38,091 bases of DNA from DASTPP01 sp035762175 (GCA_035762175.1 DASTPP010000097.1:1-38091); one strand, 5' to 3'. Positions 9,361 through 17,700 are shown, counted from the stretch's first letter. Program-made: numbers and translations. Notes: generated from the letters alone by a model not told the origin.

Positions 9361-10875
9361 TCAGTCCGGGGCCCGGCCGAGCGCCCGCAGGCTCACGATG
9401 GCCTGCCGGTCGCGCACGAGGGCGACCGAGCCCGAGGGCGGCTCGCCCCCGCTCTGCACCTCGATCTCGGCGAAGGCCGGGGCGACGGGGCGGACGCGGG
9501 TGCGCAGCCGGCCGAGCCGGTGCATCCAGACCCAGGCCTCGGGGGTCACCGAGGGGGCGTGCGCGGCGAGCTCGTCGCGCCCGAGCCCGTCGATGGCGGG
9601 GGCGAGGCCGCCGATGGGGCTGCCGTCGTGCAGCGGCATCGCCCTCGCGCGCGCGGCGAGCCGGGCGCCGCCGGCGAGCTCCGAGAACGTGGCGCTCAGC
9701 GTCGCCGGCGAGCGCAGCGAGGCCCAGAAGGGGCCGGCGAGCGCGAGGGCGAAGGCGAGCGCGCGCAGGGCGGGGGCGCGGTGGGCCCGGCCGGGGCGGG
9801 CGGCGAGCGCGGCCGCGACGCTGCGGGCGCCGAGGGCGGCGAAGAGGGCGAGCAGGGGGATCAAGACCCCCTCGCGGCCGAGGGCCTGCTGGCCCGGCCA
9901 GGTGAAGGGGCGCGTCGAGAGCAGCGCCGTCATGGCGGCCGACGCCACCAGGGGCCGGGCGCGGGCCGGGTAGCGGCTGGCGAGGCGGCCGAAGGTGGCC
10001 AGGCCCAGGAGCGCGAGCACGGCGGTGCTGGCGGGGGCGCTGAGCCAGGGCAGGGCGAGCGCCCGCCCGGCGCTGAGGGTCGGGGCGGAGGGGGCGGCGA
10101 CGCGCTCGGAGGCCCAGAGCAGCGTCGCGGGGCCGAGCGCGCGGGCGAGGGCGGCGTGCAGCGCGGCGCAGGCCGAGGCGCCCGCGGCCATCGCGGCCAT
10201 CGCCTGCCCGAGTCGCTTCCAGCGGCGGTCGGGGAACAGGCGGCGGAACGACGTCGTGGGCCAGGCGCCTTGCATGACCACGGCCGCCGGCAGCATCAGC
10301 GCCGCGGGCGAGGTGACGAAGGCGAGGCCGAAGGCGAGGCCGAGCGCGGCCGCCGGGCCCCGCCCGGGGCGGTCGAGGAAGCGGTCGTAGGCCCAGAGCG
10401 TCGCCATGACGAAGGCGGCGAGCGCGCCCTCGCCGTGCAGCTCGGCGGCCGAGAGCAGCCAGCGGGGGTGGAAGAGCGTGAGCAGCGCCGCGAGCACCGC
10501 CGCCGCGGGCCCGAGCGGCCGCCGCGCCAGCAGAAAGACGAGCGGCGGGGCGAGGGCGGTCAGCGACGCCAGCCCGAGCCGCAGGGCCGTCAGGCCGTCG
10601 AGCGCGCCGCCGCCGAGCAAGAGCCCGAGCGCGGCGCTCAGGACGGGCGGCGCCGCCGAGGTCGGGGGCCCGACGGCGGGCTCGAAGGCCGCCCGCGCGA
10701 CCCCGAGGGGCCCGCCGAGGGCGCGCGCGGCCGAGACCGAGGCCGCGATCGCGCCGCCCTCGCCCGCCGCGACGCCGAGCGAGCGGCCGACGAAGGCGAG
10801 CGTCGCCCACGACAGGACGTAGAGGGCGCCGGCGACGGCGCGCTGACTCGTCGGCCCCTGCGCCCGCTCGGCCAT
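9361..10875 (-). CDS. Polytopic membrane protein, GT-C glycosyltransferase-like
   Basis: The product has about 504 residues and many hydrophobic segments. After a first membrane helix (ALYVLSWATLAFVGRSL) comes a loop, then HPRWLLSAAELHGEGALAAFVMATLWAYDRFLD. That organisation (a lumenal acidic loop, then a conserved helix pair) resembles the Arnt/PMT-type GT-C family of lipid-linked sugar transferases. The C-terminal 100 residues are soluble. The usual DE/DD catalytic pair is not obvious, so the family call is tentative. The ATG at the right end is chosen because TATCCT lies 8 nt upstream, and codon use upstream of it is not coding-like. It points away from the next gene. Confidence 0.75.
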   Translation of the reverse strand: MAERAQGPTSQRAVAGALYVLSWATLAFVGRSLGVAAGEGGAIAASVSAARALGGPLGVARAAFEPAVGPPTSAAPPVLSAALGLLLGGGALDGLTALRLGLASLTALAPPLVFLLARRPLGPAAAVLAALLTLFHPRWLLSAAELHGEGALAAFVMATLWAYDRFLDRPGRGPAAALGLAFGLAFVTSPAALMLPAAVVMQGAWPTTSFRRLFPDRRWKRLGQAMAAMAAGASACAALHAALARALGPATLLWASERVAAPSAPTLSAGRALALPWLSAPASTAVLALLGLATFGRLASRYPARARPLVASAAMTALLSTRPFTWPGQQALGREGVLIPLLALFAALGARSVAAALAARPGRAHRAPALRALAFALALAGPFWASLRSPATLSATFSELAGGARLAARARAMPLHDGSPIGGLAPAIDGLGRDELAAHAPSVTPEAWVWMHRLGRLRTRVRPVAPAFAEIEVQSGGEPPSGSVALVRDRQAIVSLRALGRAPD

Positions 10876-10883
10876 GGCGTGGG

Positions 10884-10889
10884 AGGATA
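10884..10889 (-). promoter_or_regulatory. TANNNT box 8 nt before a start codon (leaderless candidate)
   Basis: TATCCT on the minus strand ends 8 nt before the ATG of the membrane protein. A transcript starting at the normal distance would begin about 1 nt before the ATG. No purine-rich ribosome binding site is present. Confidence 0.45.
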
Positions 10890-11065
10890 CCGACTCTGTG
10901 TCCAAAAGGGGGGCCCTGACCCAGCTTTCCTGGGGAGACCGGCCGGGCGGCGCCCCGGTCGGCCCCGGGGCGCTTGCCGGTGGCGTCCGCGCTCGCCATT
11001 TTGTCTTGGTCGGGGCCCCGCCCTCGGGGCGGCGGCCCTCTCGAAGAAAGGCCCGGTAGGTGTGC

Positions 11066-12193
11066 ATGGAGCGAACGGCGTGGGGCGAGGCGATTGTTTT
11101 CCGGCTCAGGCCCAGGCAGCTCGTGCAAACCGACGTCGAGCGCGTCGGCTTCTGGGCCCTGCTCGCCCTCTCGGCCTGCGCCACGGCGATGGCGGTGGCC
11201 GTGGCCCGCACGCTGCACGTCCGCGCTGACGCGCTGCTCTTGTTCGGGGCCTGGTGCGCCAGCCTCGCGCTGCTGCTGCGCTGGGCGCCGCATTGGTGGC
11301 ACCACGGCGCCGAGGTCTGGGTGACCGACCGGCGTGTCATCTGGAAGCGCGGCTCGTTCGCCCGCTCGATCGAGCGGGCCGGCATCTCGTTCGCGCGGAT
11401 CCACTGGTACCCCTCGCGCAAGGCGGGCGACTTGACGCTGGTGCGCGACGTGCCGACCGGGGCGCTCGGGCGGCGGCTGACGCTGACCTTGCGCGGCGTC
11501 GAGCGGCCCGACCTGGTCTGGGACGTGATCCGGGGGCGCGACCCCTCGTCGCTGCCCCGGCCCCGGGGCGGCTCGCGCCCGCTCGGCCAGCGGCTCGAGG
11601 CCGACGAGCGCGTGGTGTGGTCCGAGCGCCCGCTCACCTCGTGGCGGCGCTTTCTGCCGCAGACCTCGCGCGACCGCGTGGCGAGCCTGCTCGGGCTCGC
11701 CGCCTTCGCGGCGATGGCGCGCATCACGGTCGCCTACGTGCCGGCCGCGCGCAAGGTGATCGCCGGCGGCGTCGACCCCTACTCGCTGGGCTTTCTGGCG
11801 CTGATCGTGGCGATGGCCTGCTCGTCCATCTTGCTGCTCGGCGTCGGGGCCTCGCTGCTCTGGACGGCGGTCGTGCGGCCCGGGCTGCTCTTGCCCTCGA
11901 CCCGCTACTGGATCACCGACCGCCGCGTCGTCATCGCCCAGGGCCGCGACGAGCTGCAGCTCGACCGCTCGCGCATCGTCGACGTCATCGACGCGCCCGC
12001 GTCGGGCGTGGGCGAGTGCCGCGACCTCTTCTTGATTCTCGACGGGCCGCGCGCGCGCGCCGTCGCCCTGCAGGGGGCGTTCGGCGAGAAGGCGGGCCCG
12101 CGCGAGCTGCGCCCCGTCTTGCGCAACGTGCTCGACCCCGAGGCGGTGCTGCGCGTGCTCGGCAAGGGGTGGGCGCAGGCGGGCGCGGCCTGA
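11066..12193 (+). CDS. Membrane protein with two bacterial PH-like (bPH) units
   Basis: This 375-residue protein is built as an internal duplication. Each half has a pair of membrane helices followed by a bPH-type beta domain with the hallmark sequences VWVTDRRVIWKRG and YWITDRRVVIAQG, then a strand like LDRSRIVDV. Such domains are known in bacterial membrane proteins of unclear function (DUF304/YdbT-like). The ATG is preferred to a GTG two codons upstream because GGTAGG lies 5 nt before it. It is divergent from the glycosyltransferase-like gene. The last 29 nt, including the stop, are duplicated immediately downstream. Confidence 0.85.
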   Translation: MERTAWGEAIVFRLRPRQLVQTDVERVGFWALLALSACATAMAVAVARTLHVRADALLLFGAWCASLALLLRWAPHWWHHGAEVWVTDRRVIWKRGSFARSIERAGISFARIHWYPSRKAGDLTLVRDVPTGALGRRLTLTLRGVERPDLVWDVIRGRDPSSLPRPRGGSRPLGQRLEADERVVWSERPLTSWRRFLPQTSRDRVASLLGLAAFAAMARITVAYVPAARKVIAGGVDPYSLGFLALIVAMACSSILLLGVGASLLWTAVVRPGLLLPSTRYWITDRRVVIAQGRDELQLDRSRIVDVIDAPASGVGECRDLFLILDGPRARAVALQGAFGEKAGPRELRPVLRNVLDPEAVLRVLGKGWAQAGAA

Positions 12194-12231
12194 GCCTCAG
12201 GGAGGGGTGGGCGCAGGCGGGCGCGGCCTGA
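12165..12231. repeat. 29-bp direct repeat spanning a stop codon
   Basis: The final nine codons and TGA of the bPH gene (12165-12193) recur exactly at 12203-12231, 38 bp away. The join holds CCTGAG-C-CTCAGG (12189-12201), a 6-bp stem that includes the stop codon. Confidence 0.9.
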
Positions 12232-12252
12232 CCCGGGGGGCGTCGCCGGGGC

Positions 12253-13311
12253 TCAGCGCGAGGGGGCGAAGAGGGGCCGGGCGGCCGGCGGCCTGGCCCA
12301 GGGCGGGGGGGGCGCCTGGCCGGCGCGCGGCGGCGCCTTGCGGGGGGGCGGGCCGCCGGAGGCCTTGGCGAGCAGGTGCTGCGTGCGCCGGAAGCGCGCC
12401 TGGGCGAGGGCGACCCAGGGGTCGGTCGAGGGGGCGGAGGCGACGTAGGCCTGCCACTTCACCGCGGAGAGCTCGAGGTTGCGCCGGCGCTCGCTGACGT
12501 CGTTCGTGGCGAGCTCGGCGAGCGCCCAGTGGCGGAGCGCGTCATACCAGTGGATTTCGTACTCGGGCACGAAGAAGGTGCCGTCGTCGTGCAGCAGCGA
12601 GCGGGCCGAGGTGTCGAGCTGCACGGCCTCTTTGGCGGTGGCGAGCGCCTGGGCGATGTCGCCCGAGCGGTCGAGGGCGACGGCGAGGCCCCAGCGCGCG
12701 AGCACGCCGGTGCGGCTCTGGCCCGGCTCGAGCTCGATGGCGCTGCGGTAGTTGGCGGTGGCGCGCGTCAGGTCGCCGAGCGACATGAGCGCGTCGCCGT
12801 AGTTGTAGAGGGCGCTCGCGCGCAGGTGCGGCAGGGTCTGGCGGGCGAGGTAGCGCTCGTAGGCGCGGGCCTCGTCTTCGCGCCGCTGCAGGCGGGCGTA
12901 GGCGATGGCGAGCTGGTAGCAGGCGCCGATCGCGTCGGGGTGGTCGGGGAAGGCGGCGACGGCGGGCTCGAGCGCCGCGACCGTGCCCGCGTCGTCGGAG
13001 AGGGCGGCGAGCACGTCGCCGTAGAAGAAGCGCAGGGCCGGGTCGGGGTGGGCGGCGGCGCCGGCGGTCTCGAGCAGCGAGCGGACGCTGAGCAGGACCT
13101 GTCGGCTCTCGGACGCGCGCCCCCCGCCGCTCGGCAGCGCGGCGGCGTCGAGCGCCATCTCGTAGGCGGTGTCGACGGCGCGCTGGGTGCTGAGCAGGCG
13201 CGGCTCGCGCGCGCGGTCCCAGGGGTCGGGCAGCTCGGCGCGCGCGGGTGCCGCCGCGAGCAGGCCGCAGGCGAGGGCGAGGGGGGCGAGGCGCGGGGTG
13301 CGTCGGGTCAC
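12253..13311 (-). CDS. Secreted TPR-repeat protein
   Basis: This 352-residue protein has a clear signal peptide (MTRRTPRL, a Leu/Ala core, ARA before ELPDP). The mature part contains several TPR-like helix pairs, for example DAIGACYQLAIAYARLQR, ASALYNYGDALMSLGDLTRA and TANYRSAIELEPG. The C-terminal 40 residues are Pro/Arg-rich and disordered. The GTG start overlaps the stop of the upstream gene in the form GTGA, which is strong support for the start and for coupled translation. It probably acts in the periplasm or envelope as a scaffold. The partner is unknown, but the gene is clearly co-made with the upstream TPR protein. Confidence 0.85.
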   Translation of the reverse strand: MTRRTPRLAPLALACGLLAAAPARAELPDPWDRAREPRLLSTQRAVDTAYEMALDAAALPSGGGRASESRQVLLSVRSLLETAGAAAHPDPALRFFYGDVLAALSDDAGTVAALEPAVAAFPDHPDAIGACYQLAIAYARLQRREDEARAYERYLARQTLPHLRASALYNYGDALMSLGDLTRATANYRSAIELEPGQSRTGVLARWGLAVALDRSGDIAQALATAKEAVQLDTSARSLLHDDGTFFVPEYEIHWYDALRHWALAELATNDVSERRRNLELSAVKWQAYVASAPSTDPWVALAQARFRRTQHLLAKASGGPPPRKAPPRAGQAPPPPWARPPAARPLFAPSR

Positions 13312-14228
13312 GGCTTCTTCGGCGGGCTCGGGGGCGAGAGGTCGGCGAGGCGGGCGCGGGCGTGCGCGGCCCAGGGCCCGCGGCCGCCGGGGCCGCGCAG
13401 GAAGGTTTGCCACAGCGCCGCCGCGGCCGGAAGGTCGGCCGGCTCGAGCAGGCGGGCGCGCACGGCGACCCACTCGTCGCCGCCGCGCCGGGCGTCGTCG
13501 AGCCACCCGAGCGCGCCGGCCCGCCGCGCCCGCTCGGCCGCCTGGGCGGCGTCGGCGCGCGCGCCGCGCCGGTCGAGCGAGAGGGCGAGCACGGCGTTGA
13601 GCACCGGGCGCAGCGAGGGCGGCCCCTCTTGCAGCGCCGAGCGCACGAGCGCGAGCGCCTCGTCGCTCGCCTCGGGCCCCCGGGCGCCCGCCGCGAGCGC
13701 GGCGCCGACGAGCGCCTGCGCCCGCTCTTCGCCGGGCAGCGCCGAGGCGAGCGGCGCGAGCCGCCGGTAGGCGTGGAGCGCCTTCGCGTGCCCCTCGGCC
13801 TCTTCGAGCGAGCGCGCGAAGTCGTGGAGCGAGCGCGGGTCGTCGAGCGCCTGCGCGTCGCGCTCGGACGCGCGCCGGAAGAGCGCCACGGCCTGCTCGT
13901 ACTTGCCCTCGCGCGCGGCTGCCTGCCCCTGCAAGAGCAGCGGGGCGGCGCGGCCGGGCAGGAGCCCCTCGGCGCGCTCGGCCGCCGCCCGGGCGCGGGC
14001 CGGGTCGGCGTCGAGGCTCGCCAGGGCGCGCGCGAGCTCGTCGCAGTACGCGGCGAGCTGCGAGGCCCGGGCCCGCTGCCAGGGGCCCGCCCGCCCCGCC
14101 GGCGCCGCCGCCAGGCACTCGCGCAGGACCGGGCTTGGCGCCCCGGCGGGCCCCTCGGCCCCGCGCGCGGCGCCGGGCAAGCAGGCAGCGACGAAGCACA
14201 ACGCCATTCGGGACGCGCGGCCGGGCAC
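13308..14228 (-). CDS. Secreted TPR-like helical protein, coupled to the next gene
   Basis: The frame stays open further upstream, but that part is antisense to the divergent gene and lacks coding-like codon use. The start is taken as GTG, because TACACT lies 7 nt before it and the product then has a normal Arg-containing signal peptide (CFVAACLPGAARG before AEG). An ATG seven codons later is the alternative. The mature 280 residues are Ala/Arg-rich helices with TPR-like units (EQAVALFRRASERDAQAL, EGHAKALHAYRRLAPL). Six Cys or fewer, no enzyme motif. Its stop overlaps the start of the downstream TPR gene by 4 nt. Confidence 0.8.
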   Translation of the reverse strand: MPGRASRMALCFVAACLPGAARGAEGPAGAPSPVLRECLAAAPAGRAGPWQRARASQLAAYCDELARALASLDADPARARAAAERAEGLLPGRAAPLLLQGQAAAREGKYEQAVALFRRASERDAQALDDPRSLHDFARSLEEAEGHAKALHAYRRLAPLASALPGEERAQALVGAALAAGARGPEASDEALALVRSALQEGPPSLRPVLNAVLALSLDRRGARADAAQAAERARRAGALGWLDDARRGGDEWVAVRARLLEPADLPAAAALWQTFLRGPGGRGPWAAHARARLADLSPPSPPKKP

Positions 14229-14235
14229 GACGGGC

Positions 14236-14241
14236 AGTGTA
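14236..14241 (-). promoter_or_regulatory. TANNNT box 7 nt before the TPR operon start
   Basis: TACACT on the minus strand is separated from the GTG by 7 nt and so predicts a leaderless transcript. This helps to choose the GTG over the ATG. Confidence 0.45.
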
Positions 14242-14284
14242 GCCGCCCCCGGGGCGCGGCGCTCGCGCGGGCGGCGCGACGCGG

Positions 14285-14290
14285 TAGACT
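14285..14290 (+). promoter_or_regulatory. TANNNT box 8 nt before a GTG start
   Basis: TAGACT, then 8 nt, then the GTG of the hydrolase-fold gene. It is arranged back to back with the TACACT box of the divergent operon, only about 45 bp away. Confidence 0.45.
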
Positions 14291-14298
14291 GCCGCCCC

Positions 14299-15165
14299 GT
14301 GAGCGCCCCGCCGTCGGCCGAGGTCGAGCGCGTCCGCGTCACCGCCCGCGCGGGCTGGTCGCTCGACGCGAGCGTGGTCGAGGGCGGCGGTCGGGCCCGG
14401 GGCACGGCGCTCTGCGTGCACGCGCTCGGGGCCTGCTCGCGCGCCTTTCTCGCGGGGCCCGGCGGCGGGCTGGTCGGCCGCCTGGCCGGGGCGGGCTTTC
14501 GCGCCGTGCTCTTCGACCTGCGCGGCCACGGCGCCCGGGCGGGCGAGGGCGGCCCGCCCGAGCGCTGGTCGTTCGACGCGCTCGTCCGGGGCGATCTCGC
14601 CCTCCTGGCCGAGACCCTGCGCGAGCGCTTCGAGGGCCCGCTCGCGCTCGTCGGCCACGGGCTCGGCGGGCTCGCGGCGTGCGCGGCCGCGGCCGCCCTC
14701 GCGCCGGACGCGCTCGTGCTCTTCGGCGTCAGCCCCTGGCTCCCCCGCCTCGAGCCTTCGCCCCTGCGCCGCTTCGTCAAGGCGTCGCTCCTCGGGTGCG
14801 GCCCCGGCAGCGACCCGCTCGGGCGCGCGCTGCGCGGGGCGAGCGGCGCGCCGGGGGCCCCGCCCTGGGCGCAATTCTGGCCCGAGGCGTCGCGCTGGTG
14901 GGCCGCGGACGCCTGGCTCGACGCGTCCGGGCGCGACTACCTCGCCGACCTGCGCCAGGTTCGCTGCCCGGCGCTCGCCTTCTCGAGCCGCGCCGACCCG
15001 CTCGTCTGCCCGCCCGACTGCGCCCAGGCCTTCGCCGCGCGCCTCGGCTCGTCGCACCTCGAGCACCACGTCGCCGGCGGGCCCGGGCACCGGGGCCTCG
15101 TCACCGGCGAGCGCGCCGCGCCCCTCTGGCAGCAGAGCGCCGAATGGCTCGCGCGGCGGCTCTGA
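14299..15165 (+). CDS. Alpha/beta-hydrolase fold protein lacking the nucleophile
   Basis: The 288-residue protein has the alpha/beta-hydrolase order: an early oxyanion-type strand (ALCVHALGACSRAF), FDLRGHGARAG, the nucleophile elbow, RADPLV (Asp233) and PGHRG (His264). The elbow reads LVGHGLGG where active enzymes have GHSxGG, so Gly121 replaces the catalytic Ser, while Asp and His remain. It is therefore probably non-hydrolytic, like NDRG-type relatives, or uses another chemistry. The GTG start is supported by the TAGACT box 8 nt upstream and by the end of high third-position GC. It stands alone on its strand. Confidence 0.85.
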   Translation: MSAPPSAEVERVRVTARAGWSLDASVVEGGGRARGTALCVHALGACSRAFLAGPGGGLVGRLAGAGFRAVLFDLRGHGARAGEGGPPERWSFDALVRGDLALLAETLRERFEGPLALVGHGLGGLAACAAAAALAPDALVLFGVSPWLPRLEPSPLRRFVKASLLGCGPGSDPLGRALRGASGAPGAPPWAQFWPEASRWWAADAWLDASGRDYLADLRQVRCPALAFSSRADPLVCPPDCAQAFAARLGSSHLEHHVAGGPGHRGLVTGERAAPLWQQSAEWLARRL

Positions 15166-15485
15166 GCTCGCCGACCCCTTCGGGGGGGCGTCGTGTGGGG
15201 TAGGGAACGTGCCGGCGAGGGCGGCTCAAGCTGGTCTGCTTCCTGCAGCCCTCTGCGGCTCTCGAAAGCTCTTCTCATGCCGATCGACACAGCCCCTTGC
15301 GAGACGAGCCGGCCGACGCGCGAGGCCGCTGCTTTCGGGGCTCGGGGGCCTTCGGGCGGGGCCCGAACGAGGCCCCGATCGGGCCCGAGAGGGTCGAACG
15401 GGTGGGGCGGGTTTGTGGCAACGTGGGGCAGAAAGTCACGCGGCGTCAGGGCCCGCGCCCCCGCCCGGTACGAGCGAGGTTAGGC
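15166..15485. other. 320-bp gap without a recognisable gene
   Basis: The region contains an open frame from 15277, but its codon use is not like the neighbours. I see no convincing promoter. GAGG (15476-15479) lies 6 nt before the start of the receiver gene and is its probable ribosome binding site. Confidence 0.5.
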
Positions 15486-15956
15486 ATGGGCAAGCGATGC
15501 AAGGGCTTGATTCTCAACGTGAGTGGCGACGAAGTGCTTCGCTATTTGATCGGTCGCTACCTGCGGCAGGCCGGCCTCACGGTGCGCGAGGCGTCGACGG
15601 GCGCCGAGGCCCTCGACCTCGTCGCCGGCGAGCCGCCCGACCTCGCCGTGCTCGATCTGGCGCTGCCCGACATGTCCGGCTATTGCCTGGGGCGAACGCT
15701 CTGGCACGCCCCCTCGACCTCGTCGATCAGGCTTCTTTACGTGTCCGACACGCGCGTCGCCGACGAGCGCCGCATCGAGAGCCTCGCCTCGGGCGGCGAC
15801 GCGTCGATGACCCACCCGATCGACCGCGACGAATTTCTTACCACGGTCGCCATGCTCCTCGGCCAGCGGCGCGACGCGCGGCGGGGGCGCGCGCCCTGGT
15901 CGTTGCCGTCGCTCCCGCGCGCCCTCGGCGCGGCGAGCCCCATCGACGCGAGGTGA
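15486..15956 (+). CDS. Receiver-only response regulator (atypical)
   Basis: This 156-residue protein consists of one receiver domain and a short Arg/Pro tail. The phospho-acceptor is kept (LAVLDLALPDMSGY, Asp57). The N-terminal acidic pair is reduced to NVSGDE, and the conserved Lys before Pro is missing (MTHPID, His110 in its place). Receivers with a Gln or His there are known in myxobacterial and related sensor proteins (a sequence like GADGYLTQPVEPEELL). It may be phosphorylated weakly or act as a partner-binding module. The stop is 5 nt from the start of the next gene, so the two are probably co-transcribed. No kinase is adjacent. Confidence 0.85.
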   Translation: MGKRCKGLILNVSGDEVLRYLIGRYLRQAGLTVREASTGAEALDLVAGEPPDLAVLDLALPDMSGYCLGRTLWHAPSTSSIRLLYVSDTRVADERRIESLASGGDASMTHPIDRDEFLTTVAMLLGQRRDARRGRAPWSLPSLPRALGAASPIDAR

Positions 15957-15961
15957 GATTG

Positions 15962-16834
15962 ATGCGCCACGCGCCCGCGTCGACGAACCCCGAGTCGCGA
16001 ACCGCTGCCGCCCCCCCCTTCGCGCCGCTTCCGCGCGTCGCGGCCGGCCAACGCGCGTTCGCGCGCCGCGCCCGCCCGCTCGCGGTCGTCTTGCTCGCCG
16101 GCTCGACCGGGTGCGCCGCCCGCCCGGCTGCGCCCTCGCTCGCGCCGACGGTGCCGGGCGAGTCGAGGGCGGCCGAGCCTACGCCGCCCGCGCCGAGGGC
16201 GGCCGAGCCGGCGCCGGGCGAGTCGAGGGCGGCCGAGCCCGGGGCCGGCCGCGGCCGCCCCGAGGGGGCCGCGCTCGGTTACGCGCCGCCGCGCACCCCG
16301 GGCGAAGCCGTGCCGTCCGTGCCGGGGGCCGGCTGGGGGGGCGCGGCGCCAGGCGATCTCGCGAGCAGCGCGCCCGAGGCGCCCCCGCCCGACGACTGGC
16401 GCAAGCCGGTCGGCCTCGTCGGCGTCGCCGTCGGCACGACCTTCATCGCCATGGGCGTGTCGGCCTCGCTCAGCATCTCGAAGCTTACGGGCGAGTTCCG
16501 CGAGAACGACGATTTTCGCCAGTATCGCGCCGGTATCCAGCGGGGCGGCGACATGTGCGACGCCGCCGAGCGGGGCGTCGAGTCGAACCACCCCCGCGCG
16601 GCCGACATCAGGCTCGTCCGCGAGCGCTGCCAGACGGTATCCATGTGGAAGGTGGTGCAGCCCGTCGGGTACATCGGCGGCGGCCTGCTGATCGCCGGCG
16701 GCGCCGCGCTTCTCATCAGCGCCGCGGTCGCGCCGCCGAGCGCCGACGCGGCCAAGGCGGGCCGCCTGCGCCTGCGTTTCGCCCCCTCGCTGGGGCCTTC
16801 CTTGGCCGGCGCGACGCTGGGGGGCGCCTGGTAA
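15962..16834 (+). CDS. Lipoprotein-like envelope protein with two membrane segments
   Basis: AGGTGAG lies 4 nt before the ATG. The N-terminus carries a long Arg-rich leader, a hydrophobic core (LAVVLLAGSTGC), and a probable lipidated Cys51. A 70-residue Pro/Ala tract with repeated GESRAAEP units follows, then two hydrophobic hairpin segments (VGLVGVAVGTTFIAMGVSA and VGYIGGGLLIAGGAALLIS) separated by a loop with two Cys (MCDAAERG, RERCQT). It ends in a G-x-x-x-G-A-W motif. The layout matches the C-terminal part of the protein at 20740. The function is unknown. It follows the receiver closely, but a direct link is only inferred. Confidence 0.8.
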   Translation: MRHAPASTNPESRTAAAPPFAPLPRVAAGQRAFARRARPLAVVLLAGSTGCAARPAAPSLAPTVPGESRAAEPTPPAPRAAEPAPGESRAAEPGAGRGRPEGAALGYAPPRTPGEAVPSVPGAGWGGAAPGDLASSAPEAPPPDDWRKPVGLVGVAVGTTFIAMGVSASLSISKLTGEFRENDDFRQYRAGIQRGGDMCDAAERGVESNHPRAADIRLVRERCQTVSMWKVVQPVGYIGGGLLIAGGAALLISAAVAPPSADAAKAGRLRLRFAPSLGPSLAGATLGGAW

Positions 16835-16845
16835 GAACACCTGCC

Positions 16846-17700
16846 ATGGCCGCTGAACACCCCCGCCGCCCCCCGGGCGCTCCGCGCGCCCGCGCGGTCG
16901 CCCTCACCTGCCTCGTCGCCCTTCTCGCCTCCGGCGCCCTCGTCGGCGCGTGCTCGGCCGTCGTCGAAGGCACGGGCGACTGCGGAAAAGCTCCGAACGA
17001 GCCTTGTCCGGCCGGGGCCGCGGGCGCCGGCGGCGCTTCGGCGGGCGGCGCGGGCGCGGCGGCCATGGGCGCGGGCGGCGCCGCGGGCGGCGGCGGCGTG
17101 GCGGGCGTCGGCGGCGCTGGAGGCGATGGCGGCGGCGCGGGCGGCGGCGTGGCGGGCGATGGCGGCGCCGGGGGCGATGGCGGCGGCGCGGCGGGCGGCG
17201 GCGGCACAGCCGGGGGCGGCGGTGCGGCAGGCGGCGCGGGCGCCTCCGGGGCGAGCGGGCAGGGCGGCGCGGCGGGCGGCGGCGGCGCGGGCGGGGCTTT
17301 AGAAGCGACGGTCCAGCGCGAGGCCCGAGGGGCCGACGCGCACGCCCCAGGCGGCCCCCTGGCTCGAGGGGCGGCCGAACACGGAGGGGTAGGCGGTGAT
17401 GGCCGCCGTGGCGAGGGCGGCGACCGCGAGCACGTCGGTCGAGATGGCGAGCGTGAGGCGGTGATGGTGAGGGTGACGGCGTCGCGGCCGCCCGCGGCGC
17501 CGGGCGGTGCGAGGGGCACTTCGGCCGTGGGGCGGGCCGCGGCGGGCGCCAGGCGCGCCGCGCGAGCGCGACCCCGCGCTTTCGCGCGCGTGACGTTTTC
17601 AGTGAAAAGACGAAGTGAAGCGGGGGCGGGGGCGGCGCGCGGCCGCCCGGGCTTGAGGGCGCGCGGGGCGCGAAGTAAGTACGCGGGAAGGCCCCGATGA
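16846..17700 (+). pseudogene. Gly-rich lipoprotein, probably truncated at 17298
   Basis: A signal peptide with lipobox-like VGAC (about Cys28) precedes CGKAPNEPCPAG and a long Gly/Ala tract. Up to about 17298 codon use is coding-like. From 17299 on the frame remains open but third positions become mixed (CGA, GGA, GTA, GAT), and the opposite strand there looks coding instead. The original C-terminus therefore appears to be lost at a rearrangement junction. The read-through reaches a TGA overlapping the next ATG (ATGA), which could still couple translation. The intact members of this protein group elsewhere in the window carry a Cys-containing domain beside the Gly tract. Confidence 0.55.
17299..17595 (-). 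pseudogene. Remnant of an envelope protein C-terminus, antisense and frameshifted
   Basis: Read on the minus strand, the last 50 codons before TAA (17301-17299) have near-perfect third-position GC and give a membrane segment (LAVAALATAAITAYPSVFG) and an ending VRVGPSGLALDRRF. Upstream of about 17455-17465 the good codon use shifts to another frame (TAEVPLAPPGAAGGRDAVTL), so a single-base frameshift is implied. No start codon or ribosome site is found. The ending resembles those of the PEGA/two-membrane-segment proteins in this window. It is most likely a gene fragment left by a rearrangement. Confidence 0.45.

Noticed and set aside
15277..15483. Small ORF before the receiver gene
   Set aside because: Composition and third positions are unlike the neighbouring genes, and no ribosome binding site precedes its ATG.
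17305..17700. Genuine C-terminal domain of the Gly-rich lipoprotein
   Set aside because: Third-position GC falls sharply on this strand while the opposite strand shows strong coding bias.
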